NCBI GenBank assembly: GCA_023381615.1
Contig: JAMCQL010000024.1
Span: forward strand, 3,266-67,265
DNA length: 64,000 bases
Source of the DNA: Bacteroidota bacterium
GTDB taxonomy: Bacteria; Bacteroidota; Ignavibacteria; Kryptoniales; JAKASW01
Direction of reading: 5' to 3'
Made by a program: the position numbers and the translations under genes. Shown piece after piece: positions 1 through 11,765 of the stretch (position 1 is its first letter; the number at the start of each line of letters is the position of its first letter). The notes below the pieces were generated by a model. It had not been told where the DNA came from. It worked only from the letters and a program-made list of their open reading frames with translations, and did not search any database.

Positions 1-424
<424 letters not shown>

Positions 425-442
425 CACAATTGAGGATGAAGA

Positions 443-625
443 ATGAGAGAAAAAATTATCGGCTTTTTTGAAGATGTCGTTAAAGAAATGAAGAAGGTTA
501 CCTGGCCTACGAAAGATGAGTTGAAGGATTCAACTGTTGTTGTGCTTGTTGCGACACTGATAATTGCCGTCTTCGTGTATGCCATAGATACGATCGTCAA
601 TCTGGCATTGAGAGCGATCTTATGA
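443..625 (+). CDS. secE: Preprotein translocase subunit SecE
   Basis: A 60-residue protein with a charged amphipathic N-terminus containing the SecE signature VKEMKKVTWPT (residues 13-23) and one membrane span near residues 31-55. SecE clamps the SecY channel in the inner membrane. The short single-span form is normal outside enterics. It lies 18 bp after tRNA-Trp and overlaps nusG by 4 bp (ATGA), so the two are probably translationally coupled. Confidence 0.95.
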   Translation: MREKIIGFFEDVVKEMKKVTWPTKDELKDSTVVVLVATLIIAVFVYAIDTIVNLALRAIL

Positions 626-1176
626 ACGAAACAAAGGCTACTACAAAAAAGTGGTACGTGGTCAGAACGTATTCAGGACAAGAAAGCAAGGCAGTGGCAT
701 ATCTCGAAAGCCAGCTCAAAGAATCCGACTTAAAGGAAAAGTTTGGTGAAGTAATCATTCCCACTGAGAAGGTGCCGACCATAAGCGAGAGCGGGAAGAG
801 GCGTGTAAAAACCCGCAACTTCATGCCTGGGTATGTGATGATTGAAGCTGAAATGGATGATCGTGTCAAAGCTTTCATTCTCAGTGTGCCTTCTATAATA
901 AGTTTTGTCGGACCGAAAGGCGATCCGAGTCCGCTTCGTCCTGACGAAATAGTTAGAATGAAGGGAAGAATAGATGAGCATGAGGAACGTCAGGTTATGG
1001 AGGTTCCCTTCAAAATAAATGACAAGGTGAAAGTAATCAGCGGCCCGTTCTCCACCTTCAAAGGAGAAGTCTCCGAGGTGAACGAAGACAGGATGAAGGT
1101 AAAAGTGACGGTTACAATTTTCGGCCGTCCGACTCCTGTGGAATTAAGTTTTACTGAAGTTGAATTAGAAAGATAA
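622..1176 (+). CDS. nusG: Transcription termination/antitermination factor NusG
   Basis: 184 residues. The N-terminal NGN domain starts at KWYVVRTYSGQE (about residue 10). The C-terminal KOW domain shows the VKVISGPFSTFKGEV signature (about residues 135-150). NusG binds the RNA polymerase clamp to suppress pausing, and its KOW domain contacts Rho or ribosomal protein S10. The start overlaps secE by 4 bp. The first ten residues form a short polar extension ahead of the domain. Confidence 0.96.
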   Translation: MNETKATTKKWYVVRTYSGQESKAVAYLESQLKESDLKEKFGEVIIPTEKVPTISESGKRRVKTRNFMPGYVMIEAEMDDRVKAFILSVPSIISFVGPKGDPSPLRPDEIVRMKGRIDEHEERQVMEVPFKINDKVKVISGPFSTFKGEVSEVNEDRMKVKVTVTIFGRPTPVELSFTEVELER

Positions 1177-1188
1177 ACTGGGTGAACA

Positions 1189-1614
1189 ATGGCTAAGAAA
1201 GTTGTTGGTTTTGTAAAATTACAGATTCCAGCAGGACAGGCAACTCCTGCACCGCCGGTAGGACCCGCGCTGGGCCAAAAAGGCGTGAACATCATGGAGT
1301 TCTGCAAGCAGTTCAATGCCCGCACGCAGGACAAGCAGGGACTCATCATTCCTGTGGTCATCACTGTCTTTTCAGACAAGTCGTTTACTTTTATAACGAA
1401 GACGCCTCCGGCTGCTGTGCTTCTTGTGAAGGAAGCAAAGATCGAGAAAGGTTCCGGAGAGCCAAACCGCATAAAAGTTGCGAAAGTGACTCGCGAGCAG
1501 GTGAAGAAAATTGCTGAGCTGAAAATGCCCGACCTCAACACGACGGATGTTGAATCGGCGATAAGTATGGTTGCAGGAACCGCCCGTAGTATGGGTATCG
1601 TAGTCGAAGGATAA
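1189..1614 (+). CDS. rplK: 50S ribosomal protein L11
   Basis: 141 residues, the usual L11 length. The N-terminal signature with [19 protein letters not shown] is near residues 11-29, and the C-terminal rRNA-binding domain ends with the conserved SMG motif. L11 forms the GTPase-associated stalk base with 23S rRNA helices 43/44. It lies 12 bp downstream of nusG and 20 bp upstream of rplA, in the standard nusG-rplK-rplA-rplJ-rplL order. Confidence 0.97.
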   Translation: MAKKVVGFVKLQIPAGQATPAPPVGPALGQKGVNIMEFCKQFNARTQDKQGLIIPVVITVFSDKSFTFITKTPPAAVLLVKEAKIEKGSGEPNRIKVAKVTREQVKKIAELKMPDLNTTDVESAISMVAGTARSMGIVVEG

Positions 1615-1634
1615 AAAAAGAAGAGTTTATAAAA

Positions 1635-2336
1635 ATGAAACAGAGCAAGCGATTTAAAGAAGCCGTAAGTCAGGTTGACAGAACAAAGGAATATACAGTT
1701 GAACAGGCTGTAGAGAAAATTAAGTCGACTGCCAAAGCGAAGTTTGATGAATCGATTGATATCGCAGTTCGTCTCGGCGTTGACCCCCGTCATGCCGATC
1801 AGGCAGTTCGCGGAACTGTTTCTCTTCCTAATGGAATTGGAAAAACCGTTCGCGTCCTTGTCTTGACTAAGCAGGCGCAGAAACAAGAGGAAGCCAAGAA
1901 GAGCGGCGCTGACCATGTCGGTTTTGATGATTACCTAAAGAAGATTCAAGAAGGTTGGTCGGAAATAGATGTAATCGTCGCAACTCCTGATGTCATGGCT
2001 GAAGTTGGAAGGCTTGGTAAGGTCCTCGGTCCAAAAGGTTTGATGCCGAACCCTAAGAGCGGTACGGTGACACTGGATGTAGTCAAGGCAGTCACGGAAA
2101 TCAAAGCCGGCAAGATTGAGTTCAGAGTCGACAAGGCGGGCAACCTCCACGCTATTGTCGGCAAAGCCTCTTTTGACAAAGAGAAACTTGTCGAAAATGT
2201 CAACTCGTTTTTGGCTGCCGTCAATCGTCTGAAGCCCGCGTCCTCGAAGGGACAGTACATTAAAACTGTCGCGATATCTTCGACGATGGGACCTTCAGTG
2301 AAGATCGACAAGTCGCTCGCTGCAAGCATACACTGA
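1635..2336 (+). CDS. rplA: 50S ribosomal protein L1
   Basis: 233 residues. Carries the L1 core motifs around [18 protein letters not shown] (residues 45-62) and [20 protein letters not shown] (about 125-144). L1 forms the mobile stalk at the ribosomal E site and in many bacteria represses its own operon by binding the rplK-rplA mRNA. No obvious mimic site is recognisable in the 20-bp gap before it. Ends 58 bp ahead of rplJ. Confidence 0.97.
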   Translation: MKQSKRFKEAVSQVDRTKEYTVEQAVEKIKSTAKAKFDESIDIAVRLGVDPRHADQAVRGTVSLPNGIGKTVRVLVLTKQAQKQEEAKKSGADHVGFDDYLKKIQEGWSEIDVIVATPDVMAEVGRLGKVLGPKGLMPNPKSGTVTLDVVKAVTEIKAGKIEFRVDKAGNLHAIVGKASFDKEKLVENVNSFLAAVNRLKPASSKGQYIKTVAISSTMGPSVKIDKSLAASIH

Positions 2337-2394
2337 GTTTACGCACTAAATGCTTCTAAGCTTCAAGAAATAATTTCAAACACCTGAGGAAAAG

Positions 2395-2925
2395 ATGAAA
2401 AGGAATGAAAAGGAACAAGTTGTCGCGCAAGTTGCGGAACTGATGTCCAATTCGACTAGCCTTTTCTTCACTGACTTTACTGGAATGACAGTCGCTGAGA
2501 GCGATGAGCTCCGGCGCGAGTTCCAGAAAAACGGTGTGAAGTACCAGGTCGTCAAGAACACGTTGATTAAGAAAGCAATGCAGACATTCTCAACCGATGA
2601 AGCATCATACAAGTATTTCATCGGACAGACCGCAATTGCTTTCGGTGTTGATGACCCGGTTGCACCTGCAAAAGTTTTGAAGAAATTTTTCGACAAAACT
2701 CGAAAACCTGCTACTAAGGCTTTTGTCATTGAGAAGCAGGTATTTGATGGAAAGCGGCTCGCTGAATTTGCATCTATGCCGTCGAAACCTGAAATGATCG
2801 GCGCCATTCTCGGAAGTTTGCAGTCACCGATTGCGGGAATCGTCGGCTCTATCTCGGCTGTGATGCGCGACCTTGTGTCGGTGCTTGATGCTGTGGAGAA
2901 GAAGCTCCCGGCGCAGGCTTCGTAG
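2395..2925 (+). CDS. rplJ: 50S ribosomal protein L10
   Basis: 176 residues, normal for L10. The N-terminal part has FFTDFTGMTVAE and KYQVVKNTLIKKA (about residues 23-63). The C-terminal helix (about 145-172) is where L7/L12 dimers dock. The start ATG follows CTGAGGAAAAG. L10 anchors the L7/L12 stalk to L11 and 23S rRNA. The 58-bp gap before it is too short for me to recognise an L10 leader structure. Confidence 0.96.
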   Translation: MKRNEKEQVVAQVAELMSNSTSLFFTDFTGMTVAESDELRREFQKNGVKYQVVKNTLIKKAMQTFSTDEASYKYFIGQTAIAFGVDDPVAPAKVLKKFFDKTRKPATKAFVIEKQVFDGKRLAEFASMPSKPEMIGAILGSLQSPIAGIVGSISAVMRDLVSVLDAVEKKLPAQAS

Positions 2926-2960
2926 AATTTTAATTAGAATTTCAAAAGGAGAAATAAAAA

Positions 2961-3344
2961 ATGTCGGAAGTTGTCCAAGATCTAGTAGAGAAGATAAGTA
3001 AACTTACCCTTTTAGAAGCGTCGGAATTGAAGAAGGCGCTTGAGGAAAAGTTCGGCGTTACAGCAGCTGCACCGGTTGTCATGGCTGGAGCAGCGGCGGG
3101 CGCAGCGGCTGCAGCACCTGCAGCGGAAGAGAAGACTGAGTTCGATGTTCACCTTGTCAGCACAGGCGCCCAGAAAATCAACGTGATCAAGGTTGTCCGT
3201 GCGGCTACCGGACTCGGTCTGAAGGAAGCAAAAGACCTCGTCGATGGCGCTCCCAAAGTTGTTAAGGAAGCACTGTCCAAAGCAGATGCAGAGAAGCTGA
3301 AAAAGGAATTGGAAGAGGCTGGAGCAACTGTCGAGCTGAAGTAA
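2961..3344 (+). CDS. rplL: 50S ribosomal protein L7/L12
   Basis: 127 residues with three parts: an N-terminal dimerisation helix (1-32), an Ala-rich hinge (about 36-58), and the C-terminal factor-binding domain with [16 protein letters not shown] (about 85-100). The multicopy stalk protein recruits EF-Tu, EF-G and IF2. An AAAGGAG ribosome binding site precedes the ATG. A 13-bp palindrome follows at 3401. Confidence 0.97.
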   Translation: MSEVVQDLVEKISKLTLLEASELKKALEEKFGVTAAAPVVMAGAAAGAAAAAPAAEEKTEFDVHLVSTGAQKINVIKVVRAATGLGLKEAKDLVDGAPKVVKEALSKADAEKLKKELEEAGATVELK

Positions 3345-3400
3345 CTGAACTTTAGCAGGCATTTGAACGTTTTAATAATAGTGAAAGAAGCCAATTCGGT

Positions 3401-3430
3401 AATCCGTCCCGGATGCTTTCGGGACGGATT
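3401..3430 (+). repeat. TCCCGA-family palindrome between rplL and rpoB
   Basis: AATCCGTCCC (3401-3410) pairs perfectly with GGGACGGATT (3421-3430). The inner GGATGCTTTC extends the stem by up to three more pairs. On the minus strand the core matches the hairpin inserted in the tRNA-Trp copies, apart from single changes. No T-run follows, so it is not a classical terminator. It may stabilise the rplL 3' end or set the rplL:rpoB ratio. Confidence 0.8.
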
Positions 3431-3502
3431 ATGTGTCTTTATGCGGTTCGTGTCTGCAATTCAATTCTCTCTTTGAAAATTATTTAAAGGAGTGTGATTA
3501 CG

Positions 3503-6500
3503 TTGAAGAGTCTCAATTCTAACGGGCAGGATTCAGTGCGTTTAAGCTTCGCTAAGATTCCTCAGAAGGTTGATTACCCTGATTTGCTATACGTCCAAAT
3601 GCAGTCGTTCAAGAAATTCCTGCAAGAAGACGTTGTGCCTAAGAGGCGGAAATCGACGGGACTGCAAGGAGTATTCCAGGTAAATTTCCCTGTGTACGAC
3701 AACAAGGAGCATTTCGCGCTCGGCTTCGTCGAATACAGCATAGAGAAGCCGCGTTACGGAGTGGATGAGTGTATTGAAAAAGGGTTGACATACTCCGTTA
3801 CTTTGAAAGCAAAACTGCGCCTTGCAAGCAAAGACCCTGATCCGGCAAAAGAAGGATTCATGGATGCAAAGGAGCAGGAAGTTTATCTCGGTTCGATCCC
3901 TTATATGACAGACCGCGCGACGTTCATCATCAATGGCGCCGAGCGAGTAGTCGTCAGCCAGCTCCATCGCTCGCCGGGCGTCTTCTTTGTGGAGACAGAG
4001 CATCCGAACGGCGCAAGGATTTGGAGCTCGCGTGTAATCCCGATGAGAGGCGCGTGGCTCGAATTCACGACCGACATAAATAACGTTCTCTGGGTTTACA
4101 TCGACCGCAAAAAGAAATTTTATGCAACGACGCTTCTTCGCGCTCTCGGTTACGAAAAGGATGAAGACATACTCGAACTCTTCGGACAAGTCGAAGAAGT
4201 CAGCGTCAGCAAGATTGATCTGAACGAGTATATTGGTAGAAGGCTCGTAAGCGATGTAGCTGACACTAAGACCGGCGAGATTATCATTGACACTGCTGAA
4301 GCATCGCTCGAAGAATTGAAACTTACCGAAGAGCACATCGCTCTCATAAAGAAAGCTAATGTTAAGAAGCTTCAATTCCTTAAAGCCACGCGCAAAGGAG
4401 ACGATCCTATTCTGTTCAACACAATTCGTGAGGACTCGACGATCTCCAGCGAAGGCGCCTTGAAGAAGATATACCAAGAGCTTCGTTCTGTCGAAGCGCA
4501 GGACACCGAGACAGCTCGCGGGCTTTTGGAAAAAATGTTCTTCAGCGAAAAGCGCTACGATCTCGGCAGCGTCGGACGTTATCGCATGAACGCGAAACTT
4601 TCGCTCGATATTCCGACGACCATTACTGTTCTCACGAAAGAAGACATTGTCGCGATAGTCGATTACATGCTTAAACTTCGCCGCGACGAGGGTCAGATCG
4701 ACGATATCGATCATCTGGGAAATCGGCGCGTGAAGACAGTCGGTGAACAATTAGAATCACAGTTCAACCTTGCGCTCACAAGAATGGTCCGCAACGTCAA
4801 AGAGCGCATGAATATTCACGATGAAGAGAATTTCACGCCGCAGGGTTTGGTCAACGCCCGCGTCATTACTACGGTTCTGAACTCGTTTTTTGGAACGAGC
4901 CAGCTTTCTCAGTTCATGGATCAGACGAACCCGCTGGCTGAGATGACGCATAAACGCAGAATGAGCGCTCTAGGACCGGGTGGTTTGACGAGAGAACGCG
5001 CGGGATTCGAAGTTCGCGACGTTCACTACACACACTACGGCCGGCTTTGCCCGATCGAGACTCCGGAAGGTCCGAACATCGGTTTGATTTCCTCACTCGC
5101 CATTCACGGAAGAGTGAACGATTTCGGATTTATCGAGACGCCGTATTTCAAGGTCGTCAACGGAGTTGAAACCGATGAGATAGTTTTCCTAAGCGCAGCT
5201 CAGGAAGACGAATATAGAATTGCTCAGGCGAACACGCCTGTTGATGAAAAAGGAAGAATCACTGTCGATCGCGTGCGCGCGAGATTCCACGGAGATTTCA
5301 TTTTGGAGAAGCCGTCGGAAATTCATTTTATGGACGTGGCTACAAACCAAATCGTCAGTCCGGCGGCGGCTTTGATACCATTTCTCGAACACGACGATGC
5401 GAACCGCGCTCTCATGGGTGCGAACATGCAGCGCCAGGCCGTGCCGCTGATCGATAACGAGGCTCCTGTGGTCGGCACAGGTCTCGAACGCAAAGTCGCA
5501 GTCGATTCACGAACTCTTGTCGCCGCCGAGCACGATGGCATTGTCCAGTACGCTGACGGCAGCAGGATCGTCGTGAAATATGACATTAACGAGAAATCCG
5601 ACGAGGTACTTGCAAGCTTCGAAGATTTGAGAACTGCCGAATACAAACTGCGCAAGTTCTTCAGGACCAATCAGGACACGACGGTAAATCAGAAACCGCT
5701 TGTCGAAGTTGGTCAGCGGTTTAAGAAAGGTGATGTACTTGCTGATGGTTGTTCGACAGAGAACGGCGAGCTCGCCCTCGGCAGAAATATTCTTGTCGCA
5801 TTCATGCCATGGCACGGTTACAATTTTGAAGACGCCGTAATCGTGAGCGAAGACCTTGTTGCACACGACGCATTTACTTCGCTTCACATTCAGTCTCTTG
5901 AGACGAGCGTCAGAGACACGAAGCGCGGCGAAGAGGAGCTCACACGCGATATTCCAAATGTCTCCGAGGAAATGACGAAGGATTTGGACGACTATGGGAT
6001 TATCAGAGTCGGCGCGGAAATTATCGAGAACGATATACTTGTCGGAAAAATTACGCCGAAGGGTGAGACCGATGTAACTCCGGAAGAAAAACTGCTTCGT
6101 GCAATATTCGGAGATAAGGCAGGCGATGTAAAAGATGCGTCTCTCAAGGCTCCTCCCGGAATGCGCGGCGTCGTCATCGACACGAAACTCTTCTCGAGGA
6201 AGAAAAAGGACGCGGAGTCCAAAAAAGAAGAGAAGAAAAGATTAGAAGAAATTGAAAAATGGCTCAAGACTGCGAAGAGCGAAGTCCAGGAAAAACTTAT
6301 AGATAAACTCACGGAAATTCTTGAGGACGAAACTTCTGTCGGCATTCGCACGAAAGATGGCGCGGTAGCAATTCGAAGTGGAACGGTTTTGAAGAGAGAA
6401 ACTTTCCAGAAGTTCGAAGGCTTGGAGAGACTGGACTTTACAGAGCCATGGGTCGATAGTCCGCGCAAGAATAGGCTTGTAGAACAAATTCACAGGAACT

Positions 6501-7345
6501 ATCACACAAGAATCCTCGACATTGAAGAAGAAGCACGCCGAGAGAGAAACAAAGCCATCACGGGCGATGAGCTTCCGCCCGGAATTGTTCAACTTGCAAA
6601 AGTCTATGTTGCTTCGAAGCGCAAACTTCAAGTTGGCGACAAGATGGCCGGACGCCACGGTAACAAAGGCGTTGTGTCGATAGTTGTTCCGAAAGAAGAT
6701 ATGCCGTTCCTTCCTGACGGTACCCCGGTCGAGATGGTTTTAAATCCGCTTGGTGTACCATCTCGTATGAATATCGGCCAGCTTTATGAAACTGCATTGG
6801 GCTGGGCTGCTAAGAAGTTAGGCGTGAAATACGCGTCGCCGATATTCGACGGTGCGACTTGGGAAGAAGTGCAAGGCGAACTCCGCAAAGCCGGACTTAG
6901 CGAAAGCTCGAAGACGGTTCTCCATGATGGTAAGAGCGGCGATAAGTTTGCGAACGAGGTTACGGTCGGCTACATGTACATGATGAAGCTCGATCACCTT
7001 GTCGAAGACAAGATCCACGCGCGTTCCACCGGACAGTATTCGTTGATAACACAGCAGCCGCTTGGTGGTAAGGCACAGTTTGGCGGACAGAGGTTCGGTG
7101 AAATGGAAGTCTGGGCACTTGAAGCGTACGGTGCCGGACATGTATTGCAGGAAATGCTCACAGTGAAAAGCGATGATGTGCCTGGTCGTTCCAAATTGTT
7201 CGAAGCGCTTGTCAAAGGTGAAAACACACCTGAGCCGGGAATTCCGGAAGCGTTTAGCGTTTTGGTTCGTGAACTGCAGGGACTTGGTCTCGAAGTGAAA
7301 GTAATGCACGATGTTGAATTTGCACGCAGCGATGACAGGAAATAA
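3503..7345 (+). CDS. rpoB: DNA-directed RNA polymerase subunit beta
   Basis: 1280 residues from TTG 3503, which sits 10 nt after AAAGGAG (3486-3492). A GTG at 3494 in the same frame is almost on top of that site and is less likely. Conserved segments include SQLSQFMDQTNPL with the downstream HKRR and SALGPGG (rifampicin pocket, residues look wild type), GYNFEDA, KMAGRHGNKG and the C-terminal GGQRFGEMEVWALEAYGA. It forms half of the catalytic cleft of RNA polymerase. Next is rpoC, 83 bp downstream. Confidence 0.97.
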   Translation: MKSLNSNGQDSVRLSFAKIPQKVDYPDLLYVQMQSFKKFLQEDVVPKRRKSTGLQGVFQVNFPVYDNKEHFALGFVEYSIEKPRYGVDECIEKGLTYSVTLKAKLRLASKDPDPAKEGFMDAKEQEVYLGSIPYMTDRATFIINGAERVVVSQLHRSPGVFFVETEHPNGARIWSSRVIPMRGAWLEFTTDINNVLWVYIDRKKKFYATTLLRALGYEKDEDILELFGQVEEVSVSKIDLNEYIGRRLVSDVADTKTGEIIIDTAEASLEELKLTEEHIALIKKANVKKLQFLKATRKGDDPILFNTIREDSTISSEGALKKIYQELRSVEAQDTETARGLLEKMFFSEKRYDLGSVGRYRMNAKLSLDIPTTITVLTKEDIVAIVDYMLKLRRDEGQIDDIDHLGNRRVKTVGEQLESQFNLALTRMVRNVKERMNIHDEENFTPQGLVNARVITTVLNSFFGTSQLSQFMDQTNPLAEMTHKRRMSALGPGGLTRERAGFEVRDVHYTHYGRLCPIETPEGPNIGLISSLAIHGRVNDFGFIETPYFKVVNGVETDEIVFLSAAQEDEYRIAQANTPVDEKGRITVDRVRARFHGDFILEKPSEIHFMDVATNQIVSPAAALIPFLEHDDANRALMGANMQRQAVPLIDNEAPVVGTGLERKVAVDSRTLVAAEHDGIVQYADGSRIVVKYDINEKSDEVLASFEDLRTAEYKLRKFFRTNQDTTVNQKPLVEVGQRFKKGDVLADGCSTENGELALGRNILVAFMPWHGYNFEDAVIVSEDLVAHDAFTSLHIQSLETSVRDTKRGEEELTRDIPNVSEEMTKDLDDYGIIRVGAEIIENDILVGKITPKGETDVTPEEKLLRAIFGDKAGDVKDASLKAPPGMRGVVIDTKLFSRKKKDAESKKEEKKRLEEIEKWLKTAKSEVQEKLIDKLTEILEDETSVGIRTKDGAVAIRSGTVLKRETFQKFEGLERLDFTEPWVDSPRKNRLVEQIHRNYHTRILDIEEEARRERNKAITGDELPPGIVQLAKVYVASKRKLQVGDKMAGRHGNKGVVSIVVPKEDMPFLPDGTPVEMVLNPLGVPSRMNIGQLYETALGWAAKKLGVKYASPIFDGATWEEVQGELRKAGLSESSKTVLHDGKSGDKFANEVTVGYMYMMKLDHLVEDKIHARSTGQYSLITQQPLGGKAQFGGQRFGEMEVWALEAYGAGHVLQEMLTVKSDDVPGRSKLFEALVKGENTPEPGIPEAFSVLVRELQGLGLEVKVMHDVEFARSDDRK

Positions 7346-7375
7346 AGATTTGATGATGAACGCTGCCATAAAAAT

Positions 7376-7412
7376 TGTCCGAAGGACTCCTTCGTCCAAA
7401 GGATCCTGCGGA
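7376..7412 (+). repeat. GGATCC-type palindrome upstream of the rpoC ribosome binding site
   Basis: Two short palindromes lie back to back: GAAGGACTCCTTC (7381-7393) and TCCAAAGGATCCTGCGGA (7395-7412). The GAGGAGGT ribosome binding site of rpoC begins at 7413. The arrangement recurs ahead of rpsJ, rplC, rpsC, rplP, rplO, infA and rpoA. Confidence 0.8.
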
Positions 7413-7428
7413 GAGGAGGTTTTTTTTG

Positions 7429-10400
7429 ATGCCTAATGTTGATTTTCGCCGCGATTTACAGCAGACTCGCAAGGTAGTTACAGCAATCCGTATTAGCCTT
7501 GCATCTCCCGATTCAATAATTGACCGTTCGCACGGCGAGGTTACAAAACCTGAAACGATTAATTACCGCTCCTATCGTCCTGAGAAAGACGGTCTTTTCT
7601 GTGAGAAAATATTCGGACCGGTTAGGGATTGGGAATGTCACTGTGGAAAGTATAAGAAAATTCGATACAAAGGAATTGTCTGCGATCGGTGCGGTGTCGA
7701 GGTTACGCAAAAGAGCGTGCGACGTGAGCGAATGGGACATATAACCCTTGCCACACCTGTTGTTCATATCTGGTACCTGCGTTCTTTGCCAAGTAAGATC
7801 GGCAATCTTCTCGGGATGTCCACAAAGGAACTTGAGAAGATAGTCTATTACGAATCTTATGTGGTCGTTCAGCCGGGAGCAGCAACGGAGTTAAAGGTAA
7901 AGAAGCTTCTTACTGAAGAAGAATATTATGAACTCCAGGAGAAGTTTCCTCATAACAACGAGCTTGACGATTCTGATGCAAGAAAGATAGTCATCAAGAT
8001 TGGCGGAGAAGCTATCAAGGAGATGCTCAGGAGGGTTGAGGTAGACACTCTTAGTGAAGAACTCCGCGCCTCTGCTCGGACCGAAAGGTCGGAACAGAAG
8101 AGGATCGATTTTCTCAAGCGTTTGAAAGTTGCGGAAGCATTTCGCACAAGAGACGGCGAAGAGTTCATCAATAAACCTGAGTGGATGGTTCTCGAAGTCA
8201 TCCCGGTCATTCCGCCGGAGCTTCGACCGCTTGTACCGCTCGAAGGCGGAAGATTTGCTACGAGCGACTTGAATGATCTTTATCGCCGCGTGATAATTAG
8301 AAATAACCGTTTGAAGAGACTGATCGACATCAAGGCTCCGGAAGTAATTTTGCGGAATGAAAAGCGAATGCTTCAAGAAGCGGTCGATGCGCTTTTGGAC
8401 AACAGCCGCCGTATAAGCGCCGTCAATTCTGACAGCCAACGTGCGCTGAAATCACTTTCGGACGTGTTGAAAGGGAAGCAGGGTCGATTCCGTCAGAACC
8501 TTCTTGGCAAACGCGTTGACTACAGCGGAAGGTCTGTCATTGTCGTCGGACCTGAATTGAAACTGCATCAGTGCGGCCTGCCGAAAGATATGGCGGTCGA
8601 ACTCTTCAAGCCTATGATAATTAGAAAGCTATTAGAAAGAGGCGAAGCGAAAACAGCGAAGACTGCCCGGAGACTGGTTGACCGCAAGGTGAAAGAAATT
8701 TGGGAAGTATTACCGTCGATCGTCGATGGACATCCGGTCATGCTGAACCGCGCGCCAACTTTGCACAGGCTAGGTATCCAAGCTTTCCAGCCGGTTCTTG
8801 TTGACGCAAAGGCAATAAAGCTTCACCCGCTTGTGTGTACCGCATTCAACGCCGACTTCGACGGTGACCAAATGGCTGTACACGTGCCGTTGTCGTATGA
8901 AGCACAGCTTGAAGCAAGGATATTGATGTTGTCCAGCCACAATCTTCTATCGCCGGCGCACGGGAAACCGGTAGTCCATCCTACACAGGATATGGTTCTC
9001 GGTTTATATTATTTGACGAAGATTAGAAAGGGCGCAGGAGAACCGGCAAAACATTACTCGTCGGTGGACGAAATCCGGCTTGCGATTGAGTTGGACAAGA
9101 TTCATTATCACGAGCCAATCAAGTTCAGAGTCCACGGCGAATTTATTGACACAACTCCGGGACGCGTGCTATTCAATGAGATAGTACCTGTTGAACTTGG
9201 CTTTATAAATGAGGTTCTCACAAAAAGCAAGCTTATCTCTATCATTGCCGAGTCTTACAAAAAGGCGGGACCCTTAAAGACCGCGATTTTCCTTGACGAT
9301 TTGAAGGATCTTGGATTTGAAAGCGCCACTGCCGCCGGACTTTCCATCAACGTCAACGACGTAATTATTCCGGAAGTCAAGAAGAAATTTATTGACATTT
9401 CTGATCGCGATGTCAAAGAGATCGAAGCAAGTTATGAAGGCGGCTTCATCACTGCAGGCGAAAGATATAATAAGATTATCGACGTTTGGCAGAGAGCTAC
9501 AAATCTTGTCAGCGACGCCGCTTACAAGACTCTGTCTGCTTCGAAAGAAGGTTTCAACTCGATCTGGATGATGCTTGACTCGGGTGCAAGAGGTTCTAAG
9601 GATCAGGTAAAGCAGCTTGCTGCGATGCGTGGTCTTATGGCGAAACCACAGAAGTCTCTTACCGGGCAGGTTGGAGATCTCATCGAGAATCCGATCATCG
9701 CAAATTTCCGTGAAGGACTTTCGATTCTCGAGTACTTCATCTCAACTCACGGCGCGCGTAAAGGACTTGCCGACACGGCTTTGAAAACCGCAGATGCCGG
9801 TTACCTTACACGCAGACTCGTTGACGTTTCTCAAGATGTCGTCATAGCCAGTAATGACTGCGGAACGATTCGTGGAATTTCTGTAAGCGCTATTAAAGAT
9901 GGCGAGCGCGTACAGGAAACATTGGTCGAACGTACTCTGGGCCGCGTGGCTCTCTATGATGTTGTCGATCCGCTGGCGAACGAAGTAATTGTCAAGGGCG
10001 GAGAAGAGATAACCGAGGACCTCGCTGAGAGAATTGCCAACACTGCAATCGACAGCGTTGACATTCGTTCGGTATTGACCTGCGAAGCGCCTCGCGGAGT
10101 CTGCGCAAAATGTTATGGACGAAATTTAGCGACGGGCAAGATGGTTGAGATCGGCGATGCGGTTGGAATCATCGCAGCACAGAGTATCGGCGAGCCCGGC
10201 ACTCAGCTTACGCTTCGTACATTCCACACCGGCGGTACAGCGAGTGTCGAGTCTCAGGAATCCAACGTCGTAGCGCCTATCGAAGGTAAACTTAAGTTTG
10301 AGAACATGCACCCGCTGGTTGACTATGTCAACCGCACGACGGGCAAGCCCGAAAAAGTTTTGCTGGGACGGCACGGCGTAATTCAAGTTCTCGACAAAGA

Positions 10401-11703
10401 CAATCGGGCTATAAAGAAAATGGATGTCCCGCAAGGCGCGCATCTCATGTTGGGTGAAGGTGCTTCTGTGAATAAAGGTAATCTTGTCTATCAGTGGGAT
10501 CCTTATAATACACTCATATTGACCGAGTTCGGAGGAAAAGTTCGTTGGGTGGATTTAAAGAAAGATGTAACCTACCGCGAGCAGACCGACGAGCAGACGG
10601 GACAAGTTGAGAAAGTTGTTATCGAGAGCGTTGATAAGAATGTGACTCCCTCTCTTGAAATCGTACACAGCGGCAAAGTAAAACGGACTTACAACCTGCC
10701 TGTAGGCGCACACATCGTTGTTGAAGACGATGAGGAAGTACAGTCGGGCGAAACACTCGCGAAGAAACCGAAAGAATTGTCGCGTGTTCGCGACGTTACA
10801 ACCGGTCTTCCCAGAGTACAAGAGCTGTTCGAGGCTCGCGTTCCGCAAGATCCTGCTACCGTCAGCGAAATCGATGGTAATGTCGGCTTCGGCGGTCAGT
10901 CAAGAGGAACGAAGGAAGTCATCATTACCAGCGCCGATGGTAAAGACAGAAAGACTTACAAGGTCTCACTGCGACAGCACATTTTAGTCCAGGAAAACGA
11001 TTTTGTTATAGCCGGCGAGCGTCTTACCGATGGTCCAATTGATCCTCACGACATTCTGAGAATCAAAGGCCCGGCAGACGTTCAGAAATATCTTCTCGAT
11101 GAAATCCAAGAAGTATATCGCCAGCAAAACGTGACGATCAACGACAAGCACATTGAAGTAATAGTGCGTCAGATGTTCCAGCGTGTGCGAGTCGTCGATC
11201 CCGGCGACACTCCGTTTCTTGAGGGTGACATCGTTGACGTTCATAGGATACGCGAAGAGAACGCGGCGATTAGCAAGAAGATCGTCGTGACTGTGAAAGG
11301 AGACTCAAAACACAGAGTTGGGCAGATTGTGGAACGCGCCCCGGTGATGGCGAAGAATCGCGATCTGAGAAGGGCCAAGAAGAAGATCATTGAATTCCGT
11401 GATGCCGTACCGGCAACCGCAGAAGACGTGCTGCTTGGCATAACTTCTGCGGCGCTTTCGACTGAAAGTTTCATCTCTGCTGCTTCTTTCCAGGAGACGA
11501 CTAAAGTCCTCACTGATGCTTCAATCGAAGGGAAGCTCGACAAGCTTATCGGATTGAAGGAAAATGTGATTATCGGACAACTCATCCCAGCCGGAACAGG
11601 TCTCAAGAAATTCCGCGATTTGATTTTGACGGAAGAAGAGATGCTGGAAAAGCCGGAAGAAGCTGAGGAAGAAGAAGTCTCTCGCCAGAAGGTAGCATCA
11701 TAA
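7429..11703 (+). CDS. rpoC: DNA-directed RNA polymerase subunit beta'
   Basis: 1424 residues from ATG 7429, placed 8 nt after GAGGAGGT; the open frame upstream runs through the palindromic repeat and is probably untranslated. Zn1 cysteines are C70, C72, C85 and C88. The catalytic NADFDGDQ places Mg-binding aspartates at 476, 478 and 480. The second zinc site is around [11 protein letters not shown]. The bridge-helix and trigger-loop regions are present. A strong terminator follows at 11725, closing the rpoBC transcript. Confidence 0.97.
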   Translation: MPNVDFRRDLQQTRKVVTAIRISLASPDSIIDRSHGEVTKPETINYRSYRPEKDGLFCEKIFGPVRDWECHCGKYKKIRYKGIVCDRCGVEVTQKSVRRERMGHITLATPVVHIWYLRSLPSKIGNLLGMSTKELEKIVYYESYVVVQPGAATELKVKKLLTEEEYYELQEKFPHNNELDDSDARKIVIKIGGEAIKEMLRRVEVDTLSEELRASARTERSEQKRIDFLKRLKVAEAFRTRDGEEFINKPEWMVLEVIPVIPPELRPLVPLEGGRFATSDLNDLYRRVIIRNNRLKRLIDIKAPEVILRNEKRMLQEAVDALLDNSRRISAVNSDSQRALKSLSDVLKGKQGRFRQNLLGKRVDYSGRSVIVVGPELKLHQCGLPKDMAVELFKPMIIRKLLERGEAKTAKTARRLVDRKVKEIWEVLPSIVDGHPVMLNRAPTLHRLGIQAFQPVLVDAKAIKLHPLVCTAFNADFDGDQMAVHVPLSYEAQLEARILMLSSHNLLSPAHGKPVVHPTQDMVLGLYYLTKIRKGAGEPAKHYSSVDEIRLAIELDKIHYHEPIKFRVHGEFIDTTPGRVLFNEIVPVELGFINEVLTKSKLISIIAESYKKAGPLKTAIFLDDLKDLGFESATAAGLSINVNDVIIPEVKKKFIDISDRDVKEIEASYEGGFITAGERYNKIIDVWQRATNLVSDAAYKTLSASKEGFNSIWMMLDSGARGSKDQVKQLAAMRGLMAKPQKSLTGQVGDLIENPIIANFREGLSILEYFISTHGARKGLADTALKTADAGYLTRRLVDVSQDVVIASNDCGTIRGISVSAIKDGERVQETLVERTLGRVALYDVVDPLANEVIVKGGEEITEDLAERIANTAIDSVDIRSVLTCEAPRGVCAKCYGRNLATGKMVEIGDAVGIIAAQSIGEPGTQLTLRTFHTGGTASVESQESNVVAPIEGKLKFENMHPLVDYVNRTTGKPEKVLLGRHGVIQVLDKDNRAIKKMDVPQGAHLMLGEGASVNKGNLVYQWDPYNTLILTEFGGKVRWVDLKKDVTYREQTDEQTGQVEKVVIESVDKNVTPSLEIVHSGKVKRTYNLPVGAHIVVEDDEEVQSGETLAKKPKELSRVRDVTTGLPRVQELFEARVPQDPATVSEIDGNVGFGGQSRGTKEVIITSADGKDRKTYKVSLRQHILVQENDFVIAGERLTDGPIDPHDILRIKGPADVQKYLLDEIQEVYRQQNVTINDKHIEVIVRQMFQRVRVVDPGDTPFLEGDIVDVHRIREENAAISKKIVVTVKGDSKHRVGQIVERAPVMAKNRDLRRAKKKIIEFRDAVPATAEDVLLGITSAALSTESFISAASFQETTKVLTDASIEGKLDKLIGLKENVIIGQLIPAGTGLKKFRDLILTEEEMLEKPEEAEEEEVSRQKVAS

Positions 11704-11724
11704 AGGTGGTTCGGCAGTTTTATG

Positions 11725-11752
11725 TGGGGAGAAAAAATTTCTCCCCATTTTT
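11725..11752 (+). terminator. Intrinsic terminator after rpoC
   Basis: TGGGGAGAAA (11725-11734) pairs perfectly with TTTCTCCCCA (11738-11747) around an AAA loop, followed by TTTTT (11748-11752). A 10-bp stem plus T-run 22 bp after the rpoC stop is a textbook Rho-independent terminator. Confidence 0.9.
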
Positions 11753-11765
11753 ATACCTGAATTTC

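Noticed and set aside
3587-4750. Long minus-strand frame opposite rpoB
   Set aside because: No ribosome binding site or family match; rpoB on the plus strand is unambiguous, so this is a codon-bias shadow.
4870-4990. Rifampicin or streptomycin resistance changes in rpoB and rpsL
   Set aside because: The residues I can read at the classical positions (DQTN, HKRR, SALGPGG in RpoB; TPKKPNSA in S12) look wild type.
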